Numbered from the stretch's first letter, positions 14,100 to 24,603 are shown. The stretch: DNA of 36,402 nt from an uncultured Clostridia bacterium (GCA_934154515.1 CAKPGD010000006.1:1-36402), one strand, 5' to 3'. Notes: a model not told the origin generated them from the letters alone. A program made the numbers and translations.

Positions 14100-14426
14100 T
14101 TATTTCATAATTAAAGCTATAAGTCCTCCAATAATTGCACCTGCTATAGTACATATTATTTGATTTCTTATAGCTTTTTTTGTATCTTTATAATCTTGAG
14201 CTGGCTCTTTTTCTATGTTTCCAACTCTAGTATCTAGCTTATTTACGTCTTCTCTCATTAGCTTTACTTCTGTTGCTATTTCCTTTATAGAATACGTAAG
14301 CTCATGAATGTCTTCTAGCTTACTATCTACATCTTTAAATTTTAAGTCATGTTCATCTAATCTCTTTGTATTTGACTTACTTCGTTGCTCTGTTTCTACC
14401 ATTTTCTCTATATATTCTTTTTCCAC
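14100..14426 (-). CDS. XhlA-like coiled-coil membrane protein, holin partner
   Basis: A GTG start at 14426-14424 behind AGGTGGTGAG gives 108 aa; the longer frame from 14465 would overlap the fibre gene end and is less likely. The N-terminal two-thirds is a coiled coil with the ETEQRSKSNTKRLDEHD pattern of XhlA/hemolysin-like proteins, ending in a hydrophobic helix (IICTIAGAIIGGLIALIM). Such proteins sit beside holins and help lysis. Strongly amphipathic and cytoplasmic apart from the C-terminal anchor. Confidence 0.75.
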   Translation of the reverse strand: MEKEYIEKMVETEQRSKSNTKRLDEHDLKFKDVDSKLEDIHELTYSIKEIATEVKLMREDVNKLDTRVGNIEKEPAQDYKDTKKAIRNQIICTIAGAIIGGLIALIMK

Positions 14427-14437
14427 TTTCTCACCAC

Positions 14438-16771
14438 CTAATCTACAACTTCTACTGTTATCCAAGTTGAGTTTCGATTACAATAAATTGTATCATTTAC
14501 TGTTGCTTTTAGTCCTAAAGAAATAACATCACCTTTACTTACTTCTAAAACATTCTCTGAAAATCCGAATCCTGAATACGCAACATCTACATTTTGACTA
14601 CTTTGCACTGCAGTTTCACCATTTTTTAAGCATTGAAAACTTTTCTTACCTGAAGTCAAACCATCAAAAAAATAAACTTGTGCAGATACTTTAATATGTT
14701 TAACATTATCTCCTATTACTATTTTTCCATTTTCAAATTTTAGTTTTTGTCCAACAACAATAGGACTATCTAATGTAACATTAATTAAGTCAGTACTTTC
14801 AATTTTATATGTTGATATATTTGACTGATTTTTTAAGATAGTTGCACTAATTATACTTTTACTTTCTTTTATTTCTGTTATTGATTTTTCAGTATCTAAT
14901 AAACTCTCTTCTAATTTTATATCTATATCTGTTAAATTTGGTTCTATTTCATTTAAGCAAGTTAATGTCATCTTATCTACATATTTTGCTTTTTGTAATT
15001 CATAATAAGCTTCTATTTGCTCTTTCGTTAGTGGTGTTACTATCTCTTCTGCTAATTCATATTCTACTATTACTGGTGTACTATTTGCATATTGTTCTGC
15101 TAACCAAGTTTTTATTTTTTCTACAGTATTACCACCTATTGTATTATTATTAATACTTAAATATATATAATTACCATCTGTATAAATTCCTTCTTTGTCA
15201 TATCCCCAAACCATAGAAAATTTAAAATGACTGCAAATTCCATTTATATCAGGTGATTTTGATTTATAATTTGTTAAAGCAGTAATTCTAAATAAAGTAG
15301 TGTTTGTATGTGATTGACTTATAACTATCGTTTCATTTCCAATAATACTATAAGTATTTTTTTTCTGATGTATTTCTGTACTATCAATGTAGTCTCTTTC
15401 ATGTAATAGTTGTCCTTTATTTAATGGAATATGAATATTTTTACTTTCTGTTTTATCTGCATTTTCTAACTTATAATCTATACTTCCACAATTATATTCT
15501 GTATAGGGTGTTACTACATTGTATTCTACTTTAAAGTTTCCTACATTTTCTATCGTACAAGGTTCTTTTGAATTTCCTATATCAACCAAAATATATCTTG
15601 TATTTTCTCCTATAGTACAAATATAATCATATACAGCTATACTACTATTTTGACTTTTTATATAATTTCCATCTTTATCTAATTCTAATATATAGTAGAA
15701 ACCCTTTTTATTTTCCTTATTTGATATTGCTATTTTTGAATTTGAATTTACTTTTATTTTGTCTTGCGAACAAACATAATAATCACTAGAAGCATATTCT
15801 ACATTAGCAATCTGATATAACCCTGCTTTTATTCCACTAGATAAATTTATATTATCCCCTATATTTCTAATTTTGCTTGGATAGTCTGGCGAAGGACTTG
15901 CTCCATATGCTTCATATTCAAAATTAGTAATATCATAATTACCTTCATATAACGACATTCTTACTTCTAATGAACCTTTTGTATTTGCTGGTAGTCTAAG
16001 ATATGTTTGAAATGCTAAAAGTACATTGTCAAATGATGTTTTCGTTGTAATAAGATTTTTAAATATTCCTCCATTATTTATATTTATATAATCTATTATT
16101 GCATTTGTAGCTGATGAACTATTTGCATTACTTGTAGTAGGTGCAAAAAATGCTTGAGAATTTTCACTTATATTTCCATTTCGTATTTCAGTAACAATAG
16201 TATATTGTGTATTTGGTTTTATATTAGTAGAACTTATCTTAGGGCTTGCATTAATAAATACATTTGAAGTTCCACTAGTATTATCATATTCAAATTTTCC
16301 CCAACCATCTTTTAATGGTGTAAAATATGTTTTTGTAGTGCTATCCCAATAATCAGTATCAGTTGTTGGAGTTGATAAACCTTTTAATAAGTTTTTTCCA
16401 CTTCTTACACTTTGATTACTCTTTCCTTCTAATTTTAAACGTCTATTTTCTACTTTTCCTATTTCTCCTTTATCGCCTTTTAAACTTGCTAGCCATGATT
16501 CTTCTGTCCCTTCAAAGCCATTTTTTACTGCTATCTGATAGGCACTGTCTCCTTTTGTTCCTTTTTCTCCATTTAATACTTGAAAATTTGAAGTAGTTCT
16601 ATCAGTATAATAAATAGTATAAGTATCAATTAATCCTTCTGTATTTGTTTTTTCTATTTTTTCAATGCCATTTCCAGTTTCTCCTTTTGGAAAAATTCCT
16701 AAACCTTTTATTGATGAACTTGAATTTATTTTTCCTTTTAATTTATTATTAATTTCTATCATATTATTCAT
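14438..16771 (-). CDS. tail fibre / receptor-binding protein with collagen-like tract
   Basis: 777 aa. Near residues 90-115 and 132-140 there are short G-x-y tracts (GEKGTKGDS, KGDKGEIGK), typical of phage fibres. The motif QIAVKNGFEGTEESWLASLKG is very common in fibres of Firmicute phages. A jelly-roll-like carbohydrate-binding region with GSLEVRMSLYEGN and YEAYGASPSPDYPSKIRNIG (about 270-330) follows; the rest is beta-rich with a final trimer-like domain. It probably decides which host sugars or surface proteins are bound. It overlaps the upstream 122-aa gene by 8 bp, suggesting coupled translation. Confidence 0.82.
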   Translation of the reverse strand: MNNMIEINNKLKGKINSSSSIKGLGIFPKGETGNGIEKIEKTNTEGLIDTYTIYYTDRTTSNFQVLNGEKGTKGDSAYQIAVKNGFEGTEESWLASLKGDKGEIGKVENRRLKLEGKSNQSVRSGKNLLKGLSTPTTDTDYWDSTTKTYFTPLKDGWGKFEYDNTSGTSNVFINASPKISSTNIKPNTQYTIVTEIRNGNISENSQAFFAPTTSNANSSSATNAIIDYININNGGIFKNLITTKTSFDNVLLAFQTYLRLPANTKGSLEVRMSLYEGNYDITNFEYEAYGASPSPDYPSKIRNIGDNINLSSGIKAGLYQIANVEYASSDYYVCSQDKIKVNSNSKIAISNKENKKGFYYILELDKDGNYIKSQNSSIAVYDYICTIGENTRYILVDIGNSKEPCTIENVGNFKVEYNVVTPYTEYNCGSIDYKLENADKTESKNIHIPLNKGQLLHERDYIDSTEIHQKKNTYSIIGNETIVISQSHTNTTLFRITALTNYKSKSPDINGICSHFKFSMVWGYDKEGIYTDGNYIYLSINNNTIGGNTVEKIKTWLAEQYANSTPVIVEYELAEEIVTPLTKEQIEAYYELQKAKYVDKMTLTCLNEIEPNLTDIDIKLEESLLDTEKSITEIKESKSIISATILKNQSNISTYKIESTDLINVTLDSPIVVGQKLKFENGKIVIGDNVKHIKVSAQVYFFDGLTSGKKSFQCLKNGETAVQSSQNVDVAYSGFGFSENVLEVSKGDVISLGLKATVNDTIYCNRNSTWITVEVVD

Positions 16772-17132
16772 CTCCTTTTGCTGGTAAAAGGATTAATTCT
16801 GCTGCACCTTCTTCATAATCATATCCATTAGTTGTATCTACTCCATTTAATGAAATTTCATACCAATATGTTTTAGGTTTATTTTGTGGTTCTCCTATTG
16901 TCATGTCTTCTTTTGTTAATGATATTTTAACTTCTGTACAGACTTTTTTAACTTCAATTTCTTTATGTAATACAGGTGTCTTGTCATATCCATTTTTTTC
17001 GAATATTGTAAATTCTACTTTATCTCCTACCTTAAATTCATATAATTCTTCATCTGTAATATCAATACTATATGCTATTTCACCTGTATCTCCACGATGA
17101 ACAATGATTTTTCTTTCATCAACTTCTATCAT
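16764..17132 (-). CDS. small beta-rich baseplate/fibre-associated protein (BppU-like N-domain)
   Basis: 122 aa, beta-rich, beginning MIEVDERKIIVHRGDTGEIA and ending with EGAAELILLPAKGDE. The size, DTGE-type start and position just before the collagen-like fibre match the small Ig-like or BppU-type proteins that link fibres to the base of the tail. No catalytic motif. Its stop overlaps the fibre start by 8 bp. Confidence 0.65.
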   Translation of the reverse strand: MIEVDERKIIVHRGDTGEIAYSIDITDEELYEFKVGDKVEFTIFEKNGYDKTPVLHKEIEVKKVCTEVKISLTKEDMTIGEPQNKPKTYWYEISLNGVDTTNGYDYEEGAAELILLPAKGDE

Positions 17133-17145
17133 TTTTATCTTCCTT

Positions 17146-18588
17146 TCATACTTTTATAAATCCATATACATTTAATACGGCTTTTAATCTTCCTGTTTGT
17201 TTTGCACAATTACTACTATCTGTTGCAGAATAAGCAGGTGCATTATTTTTGGTTTCTATGATTAATCTATTTAAGCCTGACGATAATTGACTAGAAATAT
17301 CTATAGATTGTTTTGTTTCTATTTTTCTTGAATTAGCAGAAGGAACAGATGGTGTCCAACCTGATGTATTTTCAAATGCATTTGATATTTCTACTAAAGA
17401 AGAAGGATTTTCATAATAACCACTATTCATTTCAGCTTTTACATATTCATCGTTTTTTGATTTAAATAATGCTATTGCCCTAGAATAGCCATAAGCTGGA
17501 ATATTAGTATAATAAACTGGTTGATGTAATAAAGTTATATATGCTTTTGATATTGTGAAATTAGAAGGAATATCTGCTAGAATTTCAATAAAGTCCTTAC
17601 AATTTTTTTCATTCATATAATCTACTGAAAATCCTACAAAATTCCATCCTATTCCATTTGCTACTCCATTTTGATATCCCACAGCTAAAAACTGTAGATT
17701 AGTCATTAAACCTTTGTCAGTAATAATTTCTGCACCATTATTTAATTTAAGATTTCCGTATTCATCCAATTTGGTATTCTTAGTATCTATCGTTCCTTTT
17801 TCCAAATCAATTTCCATACCAGAAATATTTTTAACATAATTTTGAGATTTTATTTTTCCAGTTGTAATATTTTCACCAGCAATAGTTGTGCTTCCTCCAG
17901 TTGCTAAGTCTGTATACTTTGCAAATTCATTTGTTATTTGTACAACTTGTCCTTTTAGTACTGTTGTTGTTTTTCCTCCTAACTCATCTACTATTGCATT
18001 TGCTACTGTGTTATCTGTATATTTTAGATTATTAATCCAATCATTTTTATCAAACTCTCCATTTTCTCTTGAAATTTGACAAATAAATATCTCATTTTCA
18101 CTTATCCATAAATCTCCATTATCATATGGTGTTGTTGGCTGTACTATAAATATTTGTCTTTTACTATCTGCTGTATCTTTAGCTGCATTCGCTATTGCAA
18201 GAGAATTTACTACATCTTGATCTATTATTTTTTTCCAATTATACGAATTATCATACTGAAATCTATAACAATATCCTGTTAATTTATCATAATATAAGTC
18301 TCCTATATGTTCTTCTTTTGATTCATCATTCCATTGATTAGCAGGAATATTATTTAATGTAGGAGTTCCTTCGTAATACCATGTTGTAATTTTACCATCT
18401 ATTTGTTCTTGCAAATTTTCTATATTTCCTATTGTCGCATTAATAAATTTATTTAACTCATTTTCTACTTTTGTTAAATTTTTTATTTGCGTTTCTATGT
18501 TTTTCTTTAATCCCAATAGTGAAGTAAAATCATACTTTCTTTCTAAATCTTGTGCATTTCTTACTCCATTACAATCTTGTTTATTCAT
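17146..18588 (-). CDS. tail fibre / baseplate protein, N-terminal coiled coil
   Basis: 480 aa from ATG 18588-18586, which has GGAGG at the right distance; an upstream ATG at 18618 would overlap the preceding gene and has no such site. A coiled coil (about residues 20-65) is followed by two modules with the pattern GDLYYDKLTGYCYRF and NGDLWISENEIFICQ, repeated beta domains of fibre and minor tail proteins. Then come AGENITTGKIKSQNY, characteristic of phage minor structural proteins (gp37-like), and a C-terminal beta-sandwich that may bind carbohydrate. Role: host attachment or fibre base. Confidence 0.78.
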   Translation of the reverse strand: MNKQDCNGVRNAQDLERKYDFTSLLGLKKNIETQIKNLTKVENELNKFINATIGNIENLQEQIDGKITTWYYEGTPTLNNIPANQWNDESKEEHIGDLYYDKLTGYCYRFQYDNSYNWKKIIDQDVVNSLAIANAAKDTADSKRQIFIVQPTTPYDNGDLWISENEIFICQISRENGEFDKNDWINNLKYTDNTVANAIVDELGGKTTTVLKGQVVQITNEFAKYTDLATGGSTTIAGENITTGKIKSQNYVKNISGMEIDLEKGTIDTKNTKLDEYGNLKLNNGAEIITDKGLMTNLQFLAVGYQNGVANGIGWNFVGFSVDYMNEKNCKDFIEILADIPSNFTISKAYITLLHQPVYYTNIPAYGYSRAIALFKSKNDEYVKAEMNSGYYENPSSLVEISNAFENTSGWTPSVPSANSRKIETKQSIDISSQLSSGLNRLIIETKNNAPAYSATDSSNCAKQTGRLKAVLNVYGFIKV

Positions 18589-18611
18589 GATTTCCTCCAT
18601 AAAAAGAAGAG

Positions 18612-21600
18612 TTACCACGTAACTCTTCCATCTTTATAAACTTTAAATCCTTGTAACTTTTCGTATATTTCTAATTTTTCTTTCTTTGTCAATTCCATAT
18701 CATTTACGTAATTTGCTAATTTTGTTTTTTCGGAACTAGTTAAACTATATTGCATTCCTAAAAGCAACAATTTTTGATTATAGTTAATTTTCATATTATT
18801 TACGTATTCATATTCCTTCTTTTGTTTACTTTTATTTATTGCTTTACCATTAATTGTTCCATCATCTTTTCTATCTGATTCAAATTCTTGTTGTTTATAT
18901 TTTAAATATTCTTTAATGTCTATACCTGTTTCTTGCATTATATCATATTGAGTATCTTTAGAACTTTTTATATAATTTTCGTAAATAGATGCGATTTCTT
19001 TTGTTGAATAATTAGAATCTAATAATATTTGAATTTTATCTTTATTCTTCAAATCCTGTTTCTTCGTTAATTCTCCAGACTCTATTTTTTCTTGTTTTGT
19101 TGTATATAATTTATTTTTGTAATCGGTGTATGTCTCTATTTTTATATCTTTGTTTTTTTCTTGTTCTTCTTCTGTTAATGTTGTCCATTCACCTTTTCCA
19201 TTTTTATAGTATGAATTAGTATCTATTGTTGCTGAATCTTTTCTTAAGTCCGCATTTTTATAATTATTTAATCCTTGTTCTGCTAGTAAGTTTATTTTTT
19301 CTTGAATTTCTCTTACTTTATCTGTTTTTTCTTTGTTTGAAATATTACTCATTTGTATCTCACGTTTTTCTTTATATAATTTTCCCATATTTTTTGATAT
19401 ACTATTCAAATATTTCAATTGTACTTCATCTTCATCTGTAGCAAAAGAATCATTAACTATTTGTGTTTGTTTTTCTAAAGTCTCATAAAATTTGCTTACA
19501 TTTTTGTTCTTCAAAACACTATCTGTAGTAAATTTATCAACAAAAACATTCTTTTTTGCTTGTGGTGTAATTATTGGTAATAATACATCACCTATTCCTC
19601 CAGTATATTGATCTAACAAATAATTAATTTTTTTAGGACTTTTATTTAATTTTTCTCCTAACCATTTGCTTAGATTATCTGTAGTCTCATCATATTGATT
19701 TTTAGGTAATTCTTCTTGTAACCTACTAGAAACTAAATCACTACCATACCATGTTTTATTATTTTTTACTGCAATAATAGGAGCAAGAATATTATCTTCT
19801 AAGGGATTATTAGGTGCTACTTGATTTATAACTGTATCTCCAAAACCTTTCCAAGCATCTTCTTCGCCTTGAGACATTTCTATTGTTCTTCTTGCTGCTG
19901 CACCAAATATACTTATAACTCTTCCTTTAGGTATTCTTATAAATTTTCCATCATCATATTTAAATAAATAATATAAATCTTTTGTACTTTCTGATAAATC
20001 TTGATAATCTTTATCATCATCTAATAAAATATGATTTAAAGCTGCAGGAACTACCCCCATAATAGTTGCTTTTAATAATAAATTTGCATATCCTTTTGCT
20101 CCATTTTGTCCTGAAAAATTTCTCCATTGCTTATCAAATCCTTGAATAGAAGCATTTAAGAAATTAGCTCCATTTCTGTTCAATGCTTTTGTTATATCTC
20201 CACCCCTTTTAAAATTGGTAGTTATTTCAGCTGCATTATATAGAGCTTCATTTAAACTTTTTCCATCTTCTAATGTAGAAATAAATTCTGATAGTCTAGG
20301 TAATTGTTCAATATATTCATTGAATTTTCTTATTTTTTCTACAAATTTATTAGGTTTCTTCTTTATTCCCTCATTATAATCATAGTATGAGTTATTCATT
20401 CCTCCATTTGACATATACGATTCGTAATACTTACCTTTTGTATGTATTTCTTTTAGTGCTTTCCAAAAGTTTTTTACAAACTTGTTAGAATACTTTGAGT
20501 TAAAAGCTCCATCTTGAAAATCTTTTAAAAAATTAATTGGTCCAAATGCAATATTATATGTTGTAAGTAAAGCTCTATGTATATTTGTAGCTTTTTGTAT
20601 TATTTTTAATGGTAATGTATTTTCTAATTTACTTATTTGAGTTGGTTTTAAACTTTCATATAAATTATCATTTATTTTTAATTTTTGAAGTAATCCATCT
20701 TCAAAATAATTATAATATTTGTTTCCTTTAGTATCAGTATCAACTAATGTATCTAATTCCATTAACATTGATGGTGCATATATTGTTTCACTATTATTTT
20801 CTATAACTTTTGCATTTTTTAAACTTTTAGCTAACTCTTGTCCTAATTTATTTTGATTAATTAATCTTTTTATTCTTATTGCTTGTTGAGCCATAGTATC
20901 TTTTAATGGTTGTATGTCTGCATTTCCACCAGTAGCTCTTTTTATTGGTGCTAAAGTTCCTGTTCTATCATTATTGCCTGTATATGTAGATTTTTCGTTG
21001 TTTCTTGCTATTGTTATATAATTAGGATACATTGTTTCTATATATTTAATAGTATCTTCGGTTATTAATCCTGCATCTTTCATATTTAATAAATTATTAT
21101 GATTAAAGTTCTTTATTTCTTGAGACCATCTTTTAAATTCAGGATGTTTTTTTTCATAATCTAAAGCAATTTTTGTAGATTCTGCAGGTCCTATTTCTTC
21201 TCCAAAAACAAACTTTCCTCTTTCACTTCTATCTATATTATGCTTATGTAACAAATATTCACTAAATTCTTTCGTTAAATTACTACTTTCAACCGGCTCC
21301 CATATTTCATTTATGGATTTTCCTATCTTTTCCCCTTTATTATTTGTTTGTGCAACTCCTACAACATATTGTCCTTCCGCAAAAGAATTTAAATTTCTAT
21401 CGTACATAAATTTCAATTCAGGATTTTTTGTTTTCTCTGCTAATTGATCCACATAGTGCCCTTTATTTATAAATTTTTGAGCTAATACATCTAAACTATC
21501 CTTCATTGTAAATTTATCATTTATATATTTTTCTAATAAGCTAGCTTTCTTTTTCTCAGTTAATATTTCTGTTTTTCCTTCTTTTTCATATATTTTATTT

Positions 21601-24593
21601 AAAACTTCATAATCTTTATCTGTTAAAAATTCTTGTAAATTTTCATTTTCATTATATTTTATTGGTACATTAATATTGTTTTTATCTGTTGTTTTATTTT
21701 CTACAGGTGGTAATTTTACATCTTTTATTGTTTCTCCTGTACCTGTATTTTTGTAGTTTTCGTCTAGAAATTCTTTCCATTTATTATTTGGTGTATTATT
21801 TTCAGATTCTTGCATAGAATATTTAGTATTAGTATTGACATCATTTTTTGTTGGTGCTATACTATTGTTAATGAAATCCATACTACTAGATTTACTTGCT
21901 GAAATATGCAAGTTTGACGTAGTATGGTTTTCATTAATAAGATTCACTTTATGTTGGCTATTCGTTGAAACAGATGATATTCCAGTAAAGTGAATTTTAT
22001 TTATTTCATAAAAATGTTTATTTCCATCTTTATCTATTCCTATATTTATAGTTCCTTCAAAATTTTTTCCACCTAACTCAAAGTTGAATTTATAATATTC
22101 CCATTTTGGATATTTACTTGTATCTTTTGTTGGTGCTGATATACTATCTTTTTGAGCAATTTCTAAAGCATTTTTTAATTCTGTTGATAATTTCATTTTT
22201 TCGGTCATATACCTTGTTGTTTGTTTTGGATTTGTATATTTACTAATACCTTTATTTCCTACACTTACACTATCATTTTCAGATAAATTAGTTTTACCTT
22301 TTAAATAATCCTGCATATACATTTTAGCAATTTTATTGTAATCTTTCTCTGCTATTCCATTAAAAATATCTTGGTCTGTGTCTACTTTTACATACTTATT
22401 TCCATTGTTATCTGTTTGAATACTATATTTTGAGTTATTGTTATTTTCTTTATAATCTTGTCTATACGCATTTTCAAATTTATTTTTTACATCTGTCCAG
22501 AATATTCTTTCATTGCTATAACCAGTTATTTTATTAAGTTTATCTATTACCCAATTATATATTCTTTTAGATATTGAAGGCTGTTCCATTGTTAAATTAC
22601 TTACAAATTCTTGATTTCCTAGTTTATTTCCTAGTACATCAGCTACAGCTTCTTGATCTACCAAGTTTTTAAACTCTGAATTATTTTTATCATATACTTT
22701 AGAATATGTTTCTTCTAATGCTTTTCTTGCTGTTTCATAATCTACTTTTGTTGTTACGTTTTTCATTATAATATCTGCTAATTGAGTATATTCTTTTGTT
22801 CCTTCAAAGTCATGTGTTAATTCGTGAACAATTACATTTTGCAAAGTTTTATTTGTATCTGCTTTAGGATTTAATATAACTTCTCTTATAGTATTTCCAT
22901 TATTATCTGTTGTTGTTCTCCATATTGCATTAGTTGTACTATCTTTAAAAATTTCTGCATTATATGTTGTATTTATACCTCTTTGTTCTGTAACTTTTTT
23001 TATTGATTGTACTGTTTCATTCTTTGTATCTATATTATATTTCTTGGCACTTATGTCATATCTATCTGTTGGAATACTGTTTATTTCTTCTGAGGTTTGA
23101 TTTTGAGATGTTTTATTTTCTTGTTGTATGTTATTTTGTGTCTTTTCTGTTATTGCTTTTACTGCACCTTGAACTGTTTGTTCATATCCTGTTTTATCAT
23201 ATGTCTTTAAATCATTCATCATATTTTTTATATCATTTTGTGTAACAACTTTATCGTTATTTATTTTATCTATTACATTATTAGCACTACCAATTCCAAG
23301 AGACACACCTTTTAACAATATTGCAGATAGTATTCCATCGATACCTGCATTTACACTTCTTTGTACTATATTGTTCCAATCAGCAGTTTCTTTTCCTCCA
23401 ATTAGTGTTGCTGTTCCTTCTGATAAAGGTTCCATTACTGCTTCTTGTGCAAAGTTCTCTGCAATTTCTGTTCCTAACGAGTTCAAAAATGCTTGACTTA
23501 GTCCTTTACCTATTAATACGCTTTTAACTTTTGATAGCATTTTTCCACTTATAACTGCTTCACTTCCACCTTCTAAGCCTCCCATAACCGTTGCATATCC
23601 CCAAGCTTGATTTTCATTCATTCCTCTGTTGATTGCATCATCATAATATCCACCTGCAGCAGAGGTCATAAATAACCCACTCCCTGCAACTGGATTAAAA
23701 CTACTTACCGCCATAGGTATAATATTTTCACCTACTGATGTTGCTAATTCAGCTATTTTTTTAGTTCCTGCATTATCAGTTCTATTTATATTATCTTGAA
23801 TTGTTTTATTGGCCCATTTTTTATATTCTAATGCATCTTTTTTATATTTTTCAGAATTACCATTTGTTAGTAAATTTCTTCCTATTTTATCGTAAGCTAC
23901 ATTTCCTATAAAATCTCCTAATTCTTCTGTTCCTGTTACTTTTCTTGCAATCATTCTTGATAATAAATTAAATGATTTATCTTCATAAGTTCCTATATTT
24001 GCTAGACTATTTACAGCTCCAACACCAGCATTGCCTATAATTGCTGTTGTATTATCTAATACTTTTCTTTGATTAGTTCTATCATCTACAGCTCCATCAC
24101 TTAATTTATACATATCACCTTTTTTTAATTCTTTGAAATTATTCTTTTCTTCTGCAGTAGATAATCTTACATTAGTTGGTAATATTTTTTTACTAGTTTC
24201 TTTTAATACTGTATTTCTATAATTTTCAAAAGGATTATTATTTATTATATTTGAAGAAATACTTTTTGAGATTGGTACTTGAATATTTTGAGAATTTTCT
24301 TTATTAAAATTATTATTAATTTCATTTGCTTGTTTTTTTATTTCATTATTTATTATCTCTTCTTGATTTCTTCTAATTTCATTTTGTTGTTTAAATTGAG
24401 TTCCAGCTTGTTTCATACTGGTTTCTTTTATATTTTGATAATTTGAGATTTTATTTACTTTCTCTTGTTGTTCTTGTTTTTTTCTTTCTTCTATTTGATT
24501 TCTTGTTTCGTAAGTACCATTAATAATAGAATCATATACAGATTGTTTTTTTCTTTTATAAGTTCCATTTATGATTTCTTCATATACAGACAT
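18612..24593 (-). CDS. giant polyvalent ejection protein with HExxH metallopeptidase domain
   Basis: 1993 aa. Visible layout: two 10-residue repeats at 3-12 and 19-28 (VYxxIINGTY); Gln/Asn-rich coiled coil to about 115; a Gly/Ala-rich amphipathic region about 180-445 (NAGVGAVNSLANI, AAGGYYDDAINRGMNENQAW), likely membrane-inserting; a zinc peptidase with HELTH at 590-594 and EAVAD from 648 as probable third ligand; an LPD3-like piece (VKVDTDQDIFNGIAEKDY, about 735-770); a small alpha/beta domain 830-905 resembling polyvalent-protein or MuF nuclease-like modules; an all-alpha domain of the LPD38 type, roughly 1190-1700; and a charged coiled-coil C-terminus. Such proteins ride in the virion and enter the cell with the DNA, carrying several effectors. 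Placed with a Gln-rich coiled-coil protein in the operon, it may also serve as a DNA-ejection conduit. Confidence 0.82.
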   Translation of the reverse strand: MSVYEEIINGTYKRKKQSVYDSIINGTYETRNQIEERKKQEQQEKVNKISNYQNIKETSMKQAGTQFKQQNEIRRNQEEIINNEIKKQANEINNNFNKENSQNIQVPISKSISSNIINNNPFENYRNTVLKETSKKILPTNVRLSTAEEKNNFKELKKGDMYKLSDGAVDDRTNQRKVLDNTTAIIGNAGVGAVNSLANIGTYEDKSFNLLSRMIARKVTGTEELGDFIGNVAYDKIGRNLLTNGNSEKYKKDALEYKKWANKTIQDNINRTDNAGTKKIAELATSVGENIIPMAVSSFNPVAGSGLFMTSAAGGYYDDAINRGMNENQAWGYATVMGGLEGGSEAVISGKMLSKVKSVLIGKGLSQAFLNSLGTEIAENFAQEAVMEPLSEGTATLIGGKETADWNNIVQRSVNAGIDGILSAILLKGVSLGIGSANNVIDKINNDKVVTQNDIKNMMNDLKTYDKTGYEQTVQGAVKAITEKTQNNIQQENKTSQNQTSEEINSIPTDRYDISAKKYNIDTKNETVQSIKKVTEQRGINTTYNAEIFKDSTTNAIWRTTTDNNGNTIREVILNPKADTNKTLQNVIVHELTHDFEGTKEYTQLADIIMKNVTTKVDYETARKALEETYSKVYDKNNSEFKNLVDQEAVADVLGNKLGNQEFVSNLTMEQPSISKRIYNWVIDKLNKITGYSNERIFWTDVKNKFENAYRQDYKENNNNSKYSIQTDNNGNKYVKVDTDQDIFNGIAEKDYNKIAKMYMQDYLKGKTNLSENDSVSVGNKGISKYTNPKQTTRYMTEKMKLSTELKNALEIAQKDSISAPTKDTSKYPKWEYYKFNFELGGKNFEGTINIGIDKDGNKHFYEINKIHFTGISSVSTNSQHKVNLINENHTTSNLHISASKSSSMDFINNSIAPTKNDVNTNTKYSMQESENNTPNNKWKEFLDENYKNTGTGETIKDVKLPPVENKTTDKNNINVPIKYNENENLQEFLTDKDYEVLNKIYEKEGKTEILTEKKKASLLEKYINDKFTMKDSLDVLAQKFINKGHYVDQLAEKTKNPELKFMYDRNLNSFAEGQYVVGVAQTNNKGEKIGKSINEIWEPVESSNLTKEFSEYLLHKHNIDRSERGKFVFGEEIGPAESTKIALDYEKKHPEFKRWSQEIKNFNHNNLLNMKDAGLITEDTIKYIETMYPNYITIARNNEKSTYTGNNDRTGTLAPIKRATGGNADIQPLKDTMAQQAIRIKRLINQNKLGQELAKSLKNAKVIENNSETIYAPSMLMELDTLVDTDTKGNKYYNYFEDGLLQKLKINDNLYESLKPTQISKLENTLPLKIIQKATNIHRALLTTYNIAFGPINFLKDFQDGAFNSKYSNKFVKNFWKALKEIHTKGKYYESYMSNGGMNNSYYDYNEGIKKKPNKFVEKIRKFNEYIEQLPRLSEFISTLEDGKSLNEALYNAAEITTNFKRGGDITKALNRNGANFLNASIQGFDKQWRNFSGQNGAKGYANLLLKATIMGVVPAALNHILLDDDKDYQDLSESTKDLYYLFKYDDGKFIRIPKGRVISIFGAAARRTIEMSQGEEDAWKGFGDTVINQVAPNNPLEDNILAPIIAVKNNKTWYGSDLVSSRLQEELPKNQYDETTDNLSKWLGEKLNKSPKKINYLLDQYTGGIGDVLLPIITPQAKKNVFVDKFTTDSVLKNKNVSKFYETLEKQTQIVNDSFATDEDEVQLKYLNSISKNMGKLYKEKREIQMSNISNKEKTDKVREIQEKINLLAEQGLNNYKNADLRKDSATIDTNSYYKNGKGEWTTLTEEEQEKNKDIKIETYTDYKNKLYTTKQEKIESGELTKKQDLKNKDKIQILLDSNYSTKEIASIYENYIKSSKDTQYDIMQETGIDIKEYLKYKQQEFESDRKDDGTINGKAINKSKQKKEYEYVNNMKINYNQKLLLLGMQYSLTSSEKTKLANYVNDMELTKKEKLEIYEKLQGFKVYKDGRVTW

Positions 24594-24603
24594 ATTTTAT
24601 CTC

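Noticed and set aside
13909..14154. Longer 81-aa start for the holin
   Set aside because: The extra 24 residues overlap the upstream gene and lack a ribosome site; ATG 14082 has one and gives a normal holin size.
17146..18618. Start at 18618 for the 490-aa fibre frame
   Set aside because: It overlaps the giant protein gene, while ATG 18588 has a clean GGAGG at proper spacing.
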